From CAZOHG01 sp964579725 (GTDB taxonomy: Bacteria; Zhuqueibacterota; JdFR-76; BMS3Abin05): DNA of 57,541 nt. Location of the stretch: the NCBI GenBank assembly GCA_964579725.1, contig CAZOHG010000020.1, positions 1 to 57,541 of the forward strand. Reading direction: 5' to 3'. The notes under the pieces are model-generated. The model worked only from the letters and a program-made list of their open reading frames with translations. It made no database searches and had not been told where the DNA came from. This document shows positions 18,748-27,173 of the stretch, in pieces; position 1 is the first letter of the stretch; each line of letters opens with the position of its first letter. The translations under genes were made by a program, and so were the position numbers.

Positions 18748-19216
18748 ACTGACATTTACGGTAAACGGAGAACAGGTTTCGCTAAAAGTTCCGGGAGCCA
18801 AACGGCTTTTGGACGTGCTGCGGGAGGATTTAGGTCTTTTGAGCGTTAAGGAAGGGTGTTCCAAGGGTGAATGCGGCGCCTGTTCCATTTTGTTTAACGG
18901 GAAGATCGTCAATTCCTGTTTGCTCTTGGCCTGTCAGGCGGAGGGCAGCCAGATTACCACTCTCGAAGGCCTTTCCAGGGAAGGCAGACTGGACCCCCTG
19001 CAGGAAGCATTCATTCAAACAGGGGCGGTTCAGTGCGGATTTTGCACGCCAGGATTTATTCTGGCCGGGCGGGCATTGCTGAACCAAAACCCGGCCCCTA
19101 CGGAGGAGGAAATTAAGGACGGCCTGTCGGGAAATCTCTGCCGCTGCACCGGTTACCAGAAAATTGTTACCGCCGTGCAATTGGCAGTGGAAAAGGAGCG
19201 GGATGAAAAAAAGTGA
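18740..19216 (+). CDS. 2Fe-2S subunit of the molybdenum hydroxylase
   Basis: 158 aa. The N-terminal plant-type ferredoxin domain holds GCSKGECGACS and a later Cys in VNSCLLLAC for the first cluster. The C-terminal helical domain holds the second cluster motifs QCGFCTPG and LCRCTGY. This is the standard arrangement for the small subunit that passes electrons from the Mo site to FAD. The length is typical (about 150-170 aa). Its start overlaps the end of the Mo-subunit gene by 8 bp, implying translational coupling. Confidence 0.95.
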   Translation: MIELTFTVNGEQVSLKVPGAKRLLDVLREDLGLLSVKEGCSKGECGACSILFNGKIVNSCLLLACQAEGSQITTLEGLSREGRLDPLQEAFIQTGAVQCGFCTPGFILAGRALLNQNPAPTEEEIKDGLSGNLCRCTGYQKIVTAVQLAVEKERDEKK

Positions 19217-19319
19217 TTTCTTTTATGGGGGCTTTTTTAGGCGAGGCAAATCCGAAGACGGCGGCTTGCCAGGAAAAACGACGGCGTAAAATAGGGGCTG
19301 TTTTCGAAAGCAGAACGCA

Positions 19320-20147
19320 ATGAATCTTTACGAAAAAATACTGGAGCTTCAGCAGCAAAAAATTCCTGCTGCACTCGTGACGGTCGTGCGTACGGAGGGA
19401 TCCACCCCCCGCAATGCCGGGGCCAAAATGTTGGTGGATTCCCACGGAAAAACCTACGGCACCGTCGGCGGGGGAACGGGAGAAGCCAAAATCGTCCGAA
19501 AGGCTTTGGCTTGTTTGCGCGAAAATCGCACGGAAATCGTTGTTTACAATATGCTTGAGGACAATCACAAGCCGTCCGCCATGATTTGCGGGGGGACCAT
19601 GGAATTTTTCATTGAACCGCTTTCCGTAGCCCCGACCCTCTTTATTTTCGGTGGCGGTCACGTGGGGCATGCTCTTTATCTTCAGGCGCGGTTGCTGCCT
19701 TTGACCTGCGAAATCATTGAAGACCGGCCGGAAGTTCTCACGCAAGAGCGCTTTCCGGAAGCCCGAAAACGCCACCTCGGAAATCCCGGCAAAGTGGCCG
19801 CGGAATTGGTAACCCAGCCCGGTGATTTCGTCGTGATTGCCACACGTCACCACAAATTCGATTTGGAGGTATTGCGGCAACTCATTGACCGACCGCTGCG
19901 CTACCTGGGCATGTTGGCCAGCGTCCGAAAAAAGGCTGAACTTTTCCAAAAACTTCGCGAAGAGGGCGTTCGGGAAGAACTTCTGAAACGTGTGCACACG
20001 CCCGTTGGGCTCGCCATTGGTGCGGAAACACCCGAGGAAATTGCCGTCAGTATTCTGGCCGAAATCATTGCGGTCAAAAATCAGCACGACCCGAAAACGG
20101 TTCGCCCTTTAAAATTGACCTTGACGGAATCGTTACTCAACACGTAA
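19320..20147 (+). CDS. xdhC: XdhC/CoxI-family molybdenum cofactor maturation protein
   Basis: 275 aa. The N-terminal XdhC/CoxI domain has VRTEGSTPRNAGAKMLV, GTVGGGTGEA and MICGGTMEFFIEP. The C-terminal Rossmann-type domain begins FIFGGGHVGHALYLQA and contains IATRHHKFDLEVL and PVGLAIGAETPEEIA. Family members bind the sulfurated cofactor and insert it into xanthine dehydrogenase-type enzymes; they are not subunits. Placing it between the 2Fe-2S and FAD subunit genes supports that role. A 103-bp gap precedes it, with no gene visible in the gap. Confidence 0.92.
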   Translation: MNLYEKILELQQQKIPAALVTVVRTEGSTPRNAGAKMLVDSHGKTYGTVGGGTGEAKIVRKALACLRENRTEIVVYNMLEDNHKPSAMICGGTMEFFIEPLSVAPTLFIFGGGHVGHALYLQARLLPLTCEIIEDRPEVLTQERFPEARKRHLGNPGKVAAELVTQPGDFVVIATRHHKFDLEVLRQLIDRPLRYLGMLASVRKKAELFQKLREEGVREELLKRVHTPVGLAIGAETPEEIAVSILAEIIAVKNQHDPKTVRPLKLTLTESLLNT

Positions 20148-20165
20148 ACAAGAGGAAGTGAGACC

Positions 20166-21023
20166 ATGCGTGTCTCGTCGATTCAAACCACGTCACCCAA
20201 AACACTAACCGACGCTCTTGAAATTCTTTCTCAACATCACGAGCGCCTGTACATTCTCTCCGGAGGAACCGATTTAATTGTTCGCATGCAAGACGGGGTG
20301 GTTCACCCGCGGCATTTGCTCAATTTAAGCTTCATTTCCGAATTGAAGGAGATTTCCATTGAGAATGATTGGCTAACATTCGGTGCCAATGTGACTTTCG
20401 GCGACATTTTGGAAAATGACCTCTTTCAAAAACACGCTCAGCCTTTGTACCAGGCGGCTCGCCTCATGGGGTCCCCTCAAATACGCAATGTGGCCACGGT
20501 GGGCGGAAATATTGCGAATGCCTCGCCCGCCGCAGATTCCGTCCCGCCGTTGTGTGTGTTGGAAGCAGAAATTTGTCTGGAAAGCACCAACGGAATTCGG
20601 TGGGTTCGCATTGAGCATTTTGCGCAGGGGCCCGGGAAAACCATTCGCAAGCCCACGGAGCTGCTCACGAAAATCCGATTTCCCATCCGGCCCGCCCACT
20701 GGCGGGGTGGTTTTTTGCGCCTGGGTCAACGGGAGGCTCTGGCGATTTCAAAGGTCTCGCTGGCATTCTGGGGGGATTTTTCGGGGGGGACCATTCGAAC
20801 CGTTCGTCTGGCTTTAGGAGCCGTCGCACCCACGGTAGTGTGCGCCCCCAAAACGCAGGCCTTTTTGTCGGGGAAAAATCTCACGGAAGCTGTTCTCAAA
20901 GAAGCGGCAGCCTTACTTAAAACCGAAGTTCAGCCGATTTCGGACATCCGTTCGGATGCCGATTACCGCCGCGAAATGTGCGGTGTACTGCTTAAACGAG
21001 CCCTTTCGCCCTTTTCCGGGTGA
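20166..21023 (+). CDS. FAD-binding subunit of the molybdenum hydroxylase
   Basis: 285 aa, with the two FAD-binding loops of the family: LSGGTDLIVRMQDG (about residue 36) and TVGGNIANASPAADSVP (about residue 116), followed by a CO-dehydrogenase flavoprotein C-terminal domain (RLALGAVAPTVV, DADYRREMCGVLLKRAL). It accepts electrons from the 2Fe-2S subunit. It lies 18 bp after xdhC with GAGGAAG upstream of the ATG, so it belongs to the same operon. No NAD-specific feature can be read; the final acceptor is unknown. Confidence 0.93.
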   Translation: MRVSSIQTTSPKTLTDALEILSQHHERLYILSGGTDLIVRMQDGVVHPRHLLNLSFISELKEISIENDWLTFGANVTFGDILENDLFQKHAQPLYQAARLMGSPQIRNVATVGGNIANASPAADSVPPLCVLEAEICLESTNGIRWVRIEHFAQGPGKTIRKPTELLTKIRFPIRPAHWRGGFLRLGQREALAISKVSLAFWGDFSGGTIRTVRLALGAVAPTVVCAPKTQAFLSGKNLTEAVLKEAAALLKTEVQPISDIRSDADYRREMCGVLLKRALSPFSG

Positions 21024-21139
21024 ACCCGATTGCCGTATTGGAGTCGAATAAAATCAGAGCCGCGTGGCATTTTTTACAGGTGAAAACGAGTCAAGACAAG
21101 AGTTCCCGAACTCTGTTCTGAAATTCGGAGGAAATGGCC

Positions 21140-21598
21140 ATGACTTTCTCATTGTCCAGTCCCGCATTTGAAGCTGGAGGATTCATTCCGCCGCAGTACA
21201 CCTGCGACGGAGCGGACATTTCTCCGCCGCTGATGTGGCAGGGCGTTCCTAGCGACGCCAAAAGCCTTGCCCTGATTTGCGACGATCCCGACGCACCGAT
21301 GGGAACCTGGGTGCACTGGGTGTTGTACGACCTCCCGGCCTCGGAAACCGGTTTGCCCGAAAATGTGCTCCCACTAAAAGAGCTTTCGAACGGTGCCAAA
21401 CAAGGCACCAATGATTTCGGCAGGATCGGGTACGGCGGCCCCTGTCCGCCTGCGGGCATTCACCGTTATTTTTTCAAGCTTTACGCCCTGGACGACTTTT
21501 TGAACCTTGCCCCCGGGCTCACCAAAAAGCGCTTGCTCCGTGCCATGGAAGGTCATATTTTGCTGCAAACCGAATTGGTTGGCCGGTACAAACGGTAA
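21140..21598 (+). CDS. YbhB/YbcL-family (PEBP-like) protein
   Basis: 152 aa from the ATG at 21140, which has GGAGG eight bases upstream; the ATG at 21134 is too close to that site. Family motifs are CDGADISPPLMW, DDPDAPMGTWVHWVLYDLP and YGGPCPPAGIHRYFFKLYALD, the last two forming the anion-binding pocket of phosphatidylethanolamine-binding-like proteins. There is no signal peptide, so it is cytoplasmic. Bacterial members have no settled function. It follows the hydroxylase operon by about 115 bp and is convergent with the EamA transporter gene. Confidence 0.92.
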   Translation: MTFSLSSPAFEAGGFIPPQYTCDGADISPPLMWQGVPSDAKSLALICDDPDAPMGTWVHWVLYDLPASETGLPENVLPLKELSNGAKQGTNDFGRIGYGGPCPPAGIHRYFFKLYALDDFLNLAPGLTKKRLLRAMEGHILLQTELVGRYKR

Positions 21599-21603
21599 AA
21601 CGT

Positions 21604-21633
21604 CGCAAAAACTTCCGTCCCGACGGTTTTGCG
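21604..21633. terminator. Hairpin between convergent genes
   Basis: CGCAAAA (21604-21610) pairs with TTTTGCG (21627-21633), just after the PEBP-family gene and before the end of the convergent EamA gene. There is no clear T run, so it may end transcription weakly or not at all. Confidence 0.35.
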
Positions 21634-21653
21634 GATTGACAAATGGCGGCGTC

Positions 21654-22571
21654 CTAAGGCTGTTCGCTGGGAATGGCTTTTGCTCTTTTCTTCCTTCTCG
21701 GAATTTGAAGTTGTGAAAGAACCATTCCCGAAAACATGAGAAGGCAACCCACTGTTTCCCGGGGTGAAAGCCTCTCACCGAGAACCAACCAGCCGCCGAG
21801 GGCGGCAAAAACCGATTCCAAACTCATAATAATCGCCGCATGTGACGGGTGTGCGTGGCGCTGCGCCACAACCTGCAGCGTGTAGGCGATTCCCACGGAC
21901 AAAACGCCTGCGTACAGAATCGGAATGGCTGCCCGGAAAATCTGCGACCAAAGAATTTCTTCGGCAAGAAGGGCTGCTGCCAAACTGAAAACGGCGCAAA
22001 TCGCAAATTGAAAAAAGGCCAGCCGCAAGGTGTCAAATTGAGGAGAAAGAAAATCGATTAGAAGCACGTGCGACGCCCAGAAAAAGGCGCTGGCCAGCAC
22101 AAGCAGATCGCCCTTCTCCATGCCAAAACTTCGGGTCAGGCTCAAAAAATAGAGGCCCCACAGAGCCAACAATGCACCTGCCCACGTTTTTAAATCGGTG
22201 CGATGCCCCAATTTCAATCCCAAAATGGGCACCAAAATCACGTAGAGCCCTGTAATAAATCCGGCTTTTCCGGCCGTTGTGTACACAATGCCGATTTGTT
22301 GGAAGCTGGAACCCAAAAAAAGCACGGTTCCGGCCGCAAGACTTCCCCAAAGAAACGCACGTGACGTGACGGTTTTACCCGAGGGTGCCGGTCGGTTTCG
22401 CCAAATCCACAAAAAGGGAGTAAGAACCAGCGCTCCCAGGCTGAATCGCATGGCATTAAAGGTAAAGGGGCCCACCAATTCCATTCCGGCGCGCTGAGCG
22501 ACAAAGGCAAATCCCCAGATAGTGGCTGTCACCAGCAGCAGGGCGTCCGATGTGAGTGTGGTGGTTTTCAT
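21654..22571 (-). CDS. EamA-family (drug/metabolite) inner membrane transporter
   Basis: 305 aa with about ten hydrophobic segments arranged as two EamA repeats (about 8-145 and 158-290). Typical repeat starts are LLLVTATIWGFAFVAQRAG and LLVLASAFFWASHVLLIDF, and the second repeat ends LGGWLVLGERLSPRETVGCLLMFSGM. The C-terminal tail is basic (RRKKRAK). Members export or import small metabolites; the substrate cannot be predicted. It starts 41 bp after the Xaa-Pro aminopeptidase gene and is likely cotranscribed with it. Confidence 0.9.
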   Translation of the reverse strand: MKTTTLTSDALLLVTATIWGFAFVAQRAGMELVGPFTFNAMRFSLGALVLTPFLWIWRNRPAPSGKTVTSRAFLWGSLAAGTVLFLGSSFQQIGIVYTTAGKAGFITGLYVILVPILGLKLGHRTDLKTWAGALLALWGLYFLSLTRSFGMEKGDLLVLASAFFWASHVLLIDFLSPQFDTLRLAFFQFAICAVFSLAAALLAEEILWSQIFRAAIPILYAGVLSVGIAYTLQVVAQRHAHPSHAAIIMSLESVFAALGGWLVLGERLSPRETVGCLLMFSGMVLSQLQIPRRKKRAKAIPSEQP

Positions 22572-22612
22572 TTTGCGGAAGTCTCTCGGCGGCCATTCCC
22601 GTTCATATTTGC

Positions 22613-24004
22613 CTACCGATTGGCCATGACGATCTCAATTTCTTTCACCGTTTTGGGAATGGGGTCTCCTAAGACCCGGTGCCCCTCTTCCGTTACCAAC
22701 ACGTCGTCTTCGATGCGAATGCCCCCAAAATCCCGAAATTTTTCCACTTCGGCGTAATCAATAAAGTCGGTGAATTTTCGGGCAGCCTTCCAGCGGTCAA
22801 TGAGCTGCGGAATAAAATAAATCCCCGGTTCGACTGTTAAAACAAATCCCGGGCGAAGCCGTTTACCCAGGCGCAGGTAAGCCAAACCGAACTGGTCGCT
22901 TCGCTGAATTTCATCGTCGTAACCGACCCAATCCTCTCCAAGCCCTTCCATGTCGTGGACGTCCAGCCCCAACATGTGCCCCAATCCGTGCGGGAAAAAG
23001 AGGGCGTGCGCTCCTTCGGCCACGGCTTCATTGACGTCCCCTTTCATGAGTCCCAACTCCTTTAAACCGGATGCAAGTACGCGGGACGCCAATAAGTGGA
23101 CGTCTCGGTAAGGGAACCCCGGACGGACGGCTTCAATAGCAGCCAATTGCGTTTTTAGAACAATCTGGTAAATTTCCTTTTGCCGGAGGCTAAATTGACC
23201 GCTCACCGGAAAGGAACGGGTAATGTCGCCGGCGTAGTGGGAAGGCGCCTCGGCGCCGGCATCGTGCACAACCAAATCACCTTCTTCCATTTTATTTCCG
23301 TGGTACTCGTTGTGCAAGGTCTCCCCGTGAACCGAGAAAATAATGGGAAAAGAAACCCGGCCGCCCTGAGAAAGAGCGACTCCCTCCACGGTACCGGCGA
23401 TTTCCCGCTCGAAAAGCCCCGGACGGGTGAGGTGAAGGGCTTGAAGGTGCATTGCGCGGGTGATTTTTAGGGCCTTTTCGATCTCAGCAATTTCCGCTTT
23501 CTCTTTGACCGAACGCTGGGCAATCACGGCTTTTGTCAGACGAGGCGAAGCGTACATATTGACAAAATCGGGTTGAATACCCAAAAGTTCACCGAGAAAA
23601 ATTTTGTTTTCGGCTCGGTATTGAGGCAAAAAATGAATTGACCGCCCCGTTTGAATAGTTTTGCGGAGCAACTTCCCCAGTTCTTTTTTAGGGAGCGTTT
23701 GCCAAACTCCTACTCGGGCAGCATTTTCCGCCACACTGGGTTGCGGTCCCGTCCAGACGATGTCGTCCAGGTCCGGGTCATCTCCAAAAATAATCTCTCG
23801 CTCCGCCTCCACGTCAATGACGGCGCACAAACCGGGCAAATCGAGCCCCCAGTAGTACAAGAAAGAGCTGTCCTGCCGAAAAGGGTACACATTGGCCGGG
23901 TAGTTCATGGGAGTTTCTTCGTTTCCCAGAAATAACAAAAGCCCCGATTGAAAATCAGTTTTGAGCCAATCACGGCGCTTTTTGTAGGTTTCGGCGTTAA
24001 ACAT
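22613..24004 (-). CDS. pepP: Xaa-Pro aminopeptidase (M24B family)
   Basis: 463 aa from the ATG at 24004 with AAGGA eight bases upstream; an upstream in-frame start would add a lysine-rich tail of ten residues. The N-terminal domain (about 1-165) is the aminopeptidase P type (FLGNEETPMNYP, FRQDSSFLYYWG). The C-terminal pita-bread domain has the metal ligands in HDAGAEAPSHYAGDITRSF, HGLGHMLGLDVHD, LTVEPGIYF and GIRIEDDVLV. It removes N-terminal residues preceding proline in the cytoplasm and fits the peptide-use theme of the region. The promoter at 24185-24213 is about 180 bp upstream, leaving a long leader. Confidence 0.94.
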   Translation of the reverse strand: MFNAETYKKRRDWLKTDFQSGLLLFLGNEETPMNYPANVYPFRQDSSFLYYWGLDLPGLCAVIDVEAEREIIFGDDPDLDDIVWTGPQPSVAENAARVGVWQTLPKKELGKLLRKTIQTGRSIHFLPQYRAENKIFLGELLGIQPDFVNMYASPRLTKAVIAQRSVKEKAEIAEIEKALKITRAMHLQALHLTRPGLFEREIAGTVEGVALSQGGRVSFPIIFSVHGETLHNEYHGNKMEEGDLVVHDAGAEAPSHYAGDITRSFPVSGQFSLRQKEIYQIVLKTQLAAIEAVRPGFPYRDVHLLASRVLASGLKELGLMKGDVNEAVAEGAHALFFPHGLGHMLGLDVHDMEGLGEDWVGYDDEIQRSDQFGLAYLRLGKRLRPGFVLTVEPGIYFIPQLIDRWKAARKFTDFIDYAEVEKFRDFGGIRIEDDVLVTEEGHRVLGDPIPKTVKEIEIVMANR

Positions 24005-24176
24005 GGTACATTCCTTGTTTTTTTTGATTTTCATCTGGCCGAATTTTGCTTTTGGCGAGTTGCTTCAGGTTTTTTCACACGAAAATAAGAGCCCGCGCGC
24101 CTCACCGTTGAAAGAGTTATTTCGACCCGTAAAAAAACAGAGGACCTTTCGTTTTGAACCCTTCGTGTTTTTTTGA

Positions 24177-24213
24177 CCGCCATAAAAATAGGCGGGATTT
24201 TTCACAAATACAA
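24177..24213 (-). promoter_or_regulatory. Candidate pepP promoter flanked by a short dyad
   Basis: On the minus strand TTGTAT (24208-24213), 17 bp, TATTTT (24185-24190). The -10 is bracketed by a perfect 5-bp dyad, CCGCC and GGCGG (24177-24181 and 24191-24195), which could be an operator or a leader hairpin. Confidence 0.45.
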
Positions 24214-24247
24214 GAAGAAAATGCAGGGAGGCTCGGACGAATTGATT

Positions 24248-24337
24248 CCACCCCTTCAGGGCGTGAATCTGCTGCCGGTCATTCTCCGTCCCGGGACGTT
24301 GCTCCGGGCTATTGTACAAAACCTCTTTGAGGCCTAT
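24248..24337. repeat. Dispersed structured repeat, copy A
   Basis: About 90 bp, related to copy B at 25666-25757 in the same orientation. Shared blocks are CCCCTTCAGGGC, TGAATCTGCTG, GTTGC..C.GGGCTAT and a terminal hairpin. Here the hairpin is CCTC-TTT-GAGG (24322-24332), where copy B has CCCC-TTT-GGGG: both arms changed together. The repeat is non-coding; ORFs across it are shadows. Confidence 0.7.
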
Positions 24338-24412
24338 TTTTTGAAAAACAGGATTTCCCAACATTCCGAATTCCATTCGGTCCGGCGAATCTCCAACTTT
24401 CCCTCCACACCT

Positions 24413-25522
24413 CTATTTTTGAAATAAAATCCATCCATTGGAAATGAGCCTTTCGCCGCCGGCGTCACTGGGGTGATTGGCAATTTTCCCCTGCACGATG
24501 ATTGTGGTCGACCCACCGCCGTCCAGATTGAGGGCGTTGTAGGCGCCCTGTTTCCTTAAAAAATCGGCCAGTTCCGGAAGAGTCATGCCAAAGCTGTAGT
24601 CGGGCTGGCGGCCGTCCACCACCACCCAGAAGAGGGTGCAGCCATCCTTTGAAATCCCTACGGCCGTGCGAGGGTGACGTTTTAGGGTAAAATCTTTCTT
24701 AGGGAATTTCAGAGTTGTTTGTCCGTCGGTTAAAATTTGTGGGAGGCCACCCGTAGCCTCCTGTACTCCGTCTTTAAGCGGTGAAAAATCAAATAAAAGC
24801 CGAACGGTCTGGCCCGTTTGTACATTTCGGTTGACCCATTTTTCGGCTTGCCCGTGGCAAATGAGAACGGCTCCCGTTTTGGGGATGGCTTCCTTGTGCC
24901 TGCGAGAAATCCGAATCACTCGAAATCGGCGCCTACCGGCTTTCCATTTCTTCCCTAAAGCGCGCAAAACCACAGCCGTCCCCCAAAAATTGGACAGTGT
25001 GGAATCCCCGAAAAAGGAATTGAAATAGACCATTTCATCCCGTTGCCACTGGCGATTCACGCCGTCCACGGAAATACTTTTCCCGCTTTTCGAAATCAAT
25101 TTGCCGGTTAAATGCAATCTCCGAATAAAGGGGTGCCCAGAATCCGTAAATCCAAATACGGGGTAGGCAATCGGTTCCCGAAGAATTTCTCCCCTTTGCG
25201 CCTGAAAATTAAGAGGGATGCCGGATTTGTTGAAAAAATCTCCGTTTACAGCGGCCACCACGCGACCTGCCTGAAAACTCCGAACCATCTCGCTAAGCCG
25301 TGCCAATCCCGCCAACCGATTTTTAGCCTTAACCGTTTGAAAATGCAAGTTTTTTTCTCGCAGATTGATTTTTAACAGAAATATGTGCCGCGGAATCAAG
25401 GTGTCTTCAATGGTTGTGTAGCGTACACCCGGAACAAGCTCCCGCGTTTGGAGATGCTGCCCCCAAAGCCAATTTGGCAGGAGAAGCAGCCCGAAAAGTA
25501 CCCCTAACCATTTTGCCTTCAT
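24413..25522 (-). CDS. Phosphodiester glycosidase (NAGPA-like) family secreted protein
   Basis: 369 aa from the ATG at 25522, with GAGG at good spacing. The signal peptide ends near NWLWGQ. The body matches the NAGPA/phosphodiester-glycosidase domain: VNGDFFNKSGIPLNFQAQ, HPRTAVGISKDGCTLFWVVV, DGRQPDYSFGMTLPELADFL and NALNLDGGGSTTIIVQGK. The human namesake removes GlcNAc from a phosphodiester in mannose-6-phosphate tagging; bacterial members act in the cell envelope, for example on spore or cell-wall glycopolymers, with mostly unknown substrates. Periplasmic location is inferred. The gene is flanked on both sides by copies of a dispersed repeat. Confidence 0.88.
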   Translation of the reverse strand: MKAKWLGVLFGLLLLPNWLWGQHLQTRELVPGVRYTTIEDTLIPRHIFLLKINLREKNLHFQTVKAKNRLAGLARLSEMVRSFQAGRVVAAVNGDFFNKSGIPLNFQAQRGEILREPIAYPVFGFTDSGHPFIRRLHLTGKLISKSGKSISVDGVNRQWQRDEMVYFNSFFGDSTLSNFWGTAVVLRALGKKWKAGRRRFRVIRISRRHKEAIPKTGAVLICHGQAEKWVNRNVQTGQTVRLLFDFSPLKDGVQEATGGLPQILTDGQTTLKFPKKDFTLKRHPRTAVGISKDGCTLFWVVVDGRQPDYSFGMTLPELADFLRKQGAYNALNLDGGGSTTIIVQGKIANHPSDAGGERLISNGWILFQK

Positions 25523-25665
25523 TTTAGAGACCTCGTGCGTCAGTTCGAAAACCAAACCGAAAAATGGTCACCGTTGGCCAATGCACACAAAACCCGCGAT
25601 TTGAGAACACCTCGGTGTGTGGCCGGAGGAAAATGCCCCCGTTTTTGGGCCTCCTTCCCGCTAAT

Positions 25666-25757
25666 CCGCCCCTTCAGGGCTTGAATCTGCTGTTTGTCTT
25701 GTCCTGTTTCGGGGTGTTGCCCTGGGCTATCTTGTGAAACCCCTTTGGGGTTTTTAC
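25666..25757. repeat. Dispersed structured repeat, copy B
   Basis: About 92 bp. It contains CCCCTTCAGGGC, TGAATCTGCTG, a GGGGTGTTGCCC stem and a perfect terminal hairpin AAACCCC-TTT-GGGGTTT (25737-25753). Just beyond is a 12-bp palindrome TTCTCCGGAGAA. Upstream, GGAGG...CCTCC (25625-25654) forms a further stem, and GAAAATGC there is shared with copy A, so the full unit may be longer. The 319-bp gap holding it has no gene. Confidence 0.7.
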
Positions 25758-25841
25758 TTCTCCGGAGAATAGACACTTCCAGAAAACCAAAAATGTTTTA
25801 CGGAATTCATCGATTTTTTTCTGATGTCGCCAAATCGGCGG

Positions 25842-26927
25842 TTAAAATTCCTTCAAAATAATGGACGCCGCCTCTTCCGCACCCGTTACTGAAGGCTGCA
25901 CCCACTTGCCTTGCAAGTCGGGCACTGTTTTCAGAGCTGACGCCCACTGCCCGGCAAAAAAATCCGTTTGGGGCAGAAAAACTCCCGCTTTCATTTTCAG
26001 AATTCCTTCGGCCAAAACATCGTATTCCCGGAAATCTTCCCGACTGGTAAACAAAAGCGGTGTTCGATTGGCCAGACATTCGGACACAATTCCGTACCCG
26101 GGTTTGGAAATCACAACATCGGCTGCCTGCACTAACTCCTGGTAAGGCAGAAAATCGGGTGGCAGCGAAAATACATTTGGCATAGTGGGTACGGGGGCAA
26201 AAACAAAAAACTGAAAGTCAGTGATTTTCTCCAGCGCCGAAAGAGAGATCCTTTTTAAATCCTCTGCGCGCAGGGAAATCAACCCGATTTTTCGGCCGCT
26301 CCTCCCTTTTGCTTCCAATTTTCGTCGAACCTCGTCACGCGGCAAAACCGCCTTTCGCGCAATGAAGGAAATATCCCGAGGATTGGGAAAAGCCGATAAA
26401 TCGCCGTGCAGCGGGAGGCGGAGCAGTGCGTCCGCTTTTCCGTAGATCATTTTAAGAACCGGAATGACCCAACCCAGTTCCGGTGCGTCTGTCACGTAGG
26501 GTTCGTAAATCCAGTCCCACGAAAAATTCGCCACCGCAATTCCCGGGACACCTGCCGCCCGGGACACGTCGAAAGCCAGAGGCGCAATATCGCCCACAAT
26601 TAGGTCCACGCCGTTTTCCCGAACCAGGTGCACCTCCGAGGGCACGCGCTTGTTGAAATCCAGGTAGAAACGGGCAAAGGTCTCCAGCGTCTTCTTGCGA
26701 TTTGCACGAAAGCTGTCGTTTTGCACAACCCCCACATCGCAGGATTCGGGGATCAGAGTCACCCGGCTTTCCGGCAAATTGAGGTGAAAAAACCAGGCGG
26801 GGGCGTCTGTTTTGACCACAATTCGAATCTGCGCGTCCCTTCGCAACAGGCTTTTCATGACTTCAATTTCGCGGGTGACGTGCCCAAATCCGTGCCCGCT
26901 AATGTAAAACAGAAGAGTTTTTGCCAT
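25842..26927 (-). CDS. Glycosyltransferase (GT-B fold, MurG/arabinokinase-N-terminus-like)
   Basis: 361 aa from the ATG at 26927; longer starts would add an unlikely low-complexity tail. The N-terminus LLFYISGHGFGHVTREIEV is the glycine-rich GT-B opening seen in MurG-like transferases and in the N-terminal half of L-arabinokinases. The C-terminal half has the donor-site-like stretch YQELVQAADVVISKPGYGIVSECLANRTPLLF. The sugar donor and acceptor are unknown. The gene stands alone: a terminator (27066-27105) separates it from hppA upstream, and a 319-bp gap with a repeat follows. Confidence 0.8.
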   Translation of the reverse strand: MAKTLLFYISGHGFGHVTREIEVMKSLLRRDAQIRIVVKTDAPAWFFHLNLPESRVTLIPESCDVGVVQNDSFRANRKKTLETFARFYLDFNKRVPSEVHLVRENGVDLIVGDIAPLAFDVSRAAGVPGIAVANFSWDWIYEPYVTDAPELGWVIPVLKMIYGKADALLRLPLHGDLSAFPNPRDISFIARKAVLPRDEVRRKLEAKGRSGRKIGLISLRAEDLKRISLSALEKITDFQFFVFAPVPTMPNVFSLPPDFLPYQELVQAADVVISKPGYGIVSECLANRTPLLFTSREDFREYDVLAEGILKMKAGVFLPQTDFFAGQWASALKTVPDLQGKWVQPSVTGAEEAASIILKEF

Positions 26928-27065
26928 CAAACTTCTCAGAAAAATATTTTGAATAGCGCCTTTTTCTCTCCCTCTGTCCGCAAATCGAAAAATTGCTTCT
27001 TCTTTTCGCAAAGGAAAAGGGAGCTCACCCCTTAAAAAATTGCACTTTTTCCCGCACCTCCTGTA

Positions 27066-27105
27066 AAAAAAATCCCGGAAACCCATTGGTCTCCGGGATT
27101 TTTTG
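27066..27105. terminator. Strong intrinsic terminator downstream of hppA
   Basis: AATCCCGG (27071-27078) and CCGGGATT (27093-27100) enclose a 14-base loop. A runs precede the stem and T runs follow it on the plus strand, so it can work in both directions; the minus-strand reading ends hppA transcription. Confidence 0.85.
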
Positions 27106-27147
27106 GCTTTGTTGGCACGTTTCTGTTATCCGAAGTTTTTCCTGAGC

Positions 27148-27169
27148 GGCCCCCGCCCTCGCGGGGAGC
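27148..27169. other. GC-rich hairpin just after the hppA stop
   Basis: GGC-CCCCGC-CCTC-GCGGGG-A-GCC forms a compact stem (core 27151-27156 with 27161-27166) a few bases past the hppA stop codon. Without a T run it is more likely an mRNA-stabilising or pausing structure than a terminator. Confidence 0.45.
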
Positions 27170-27173
27170 CGAG

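Noticed and set aside
24065..24376. 103-codon minus-strand open frame
   Set aside because: It runs through repeat copy A and its peptide resembles the translation of repeat copy B (QIQALKG-like), so it is a translated repeat, not a gene.
25540..25776. 78-codon minus-strand open frame
   Set aside because: It covers repeat copy B and the 5' end region of the neighbouring gene, with no ribosome binding site.
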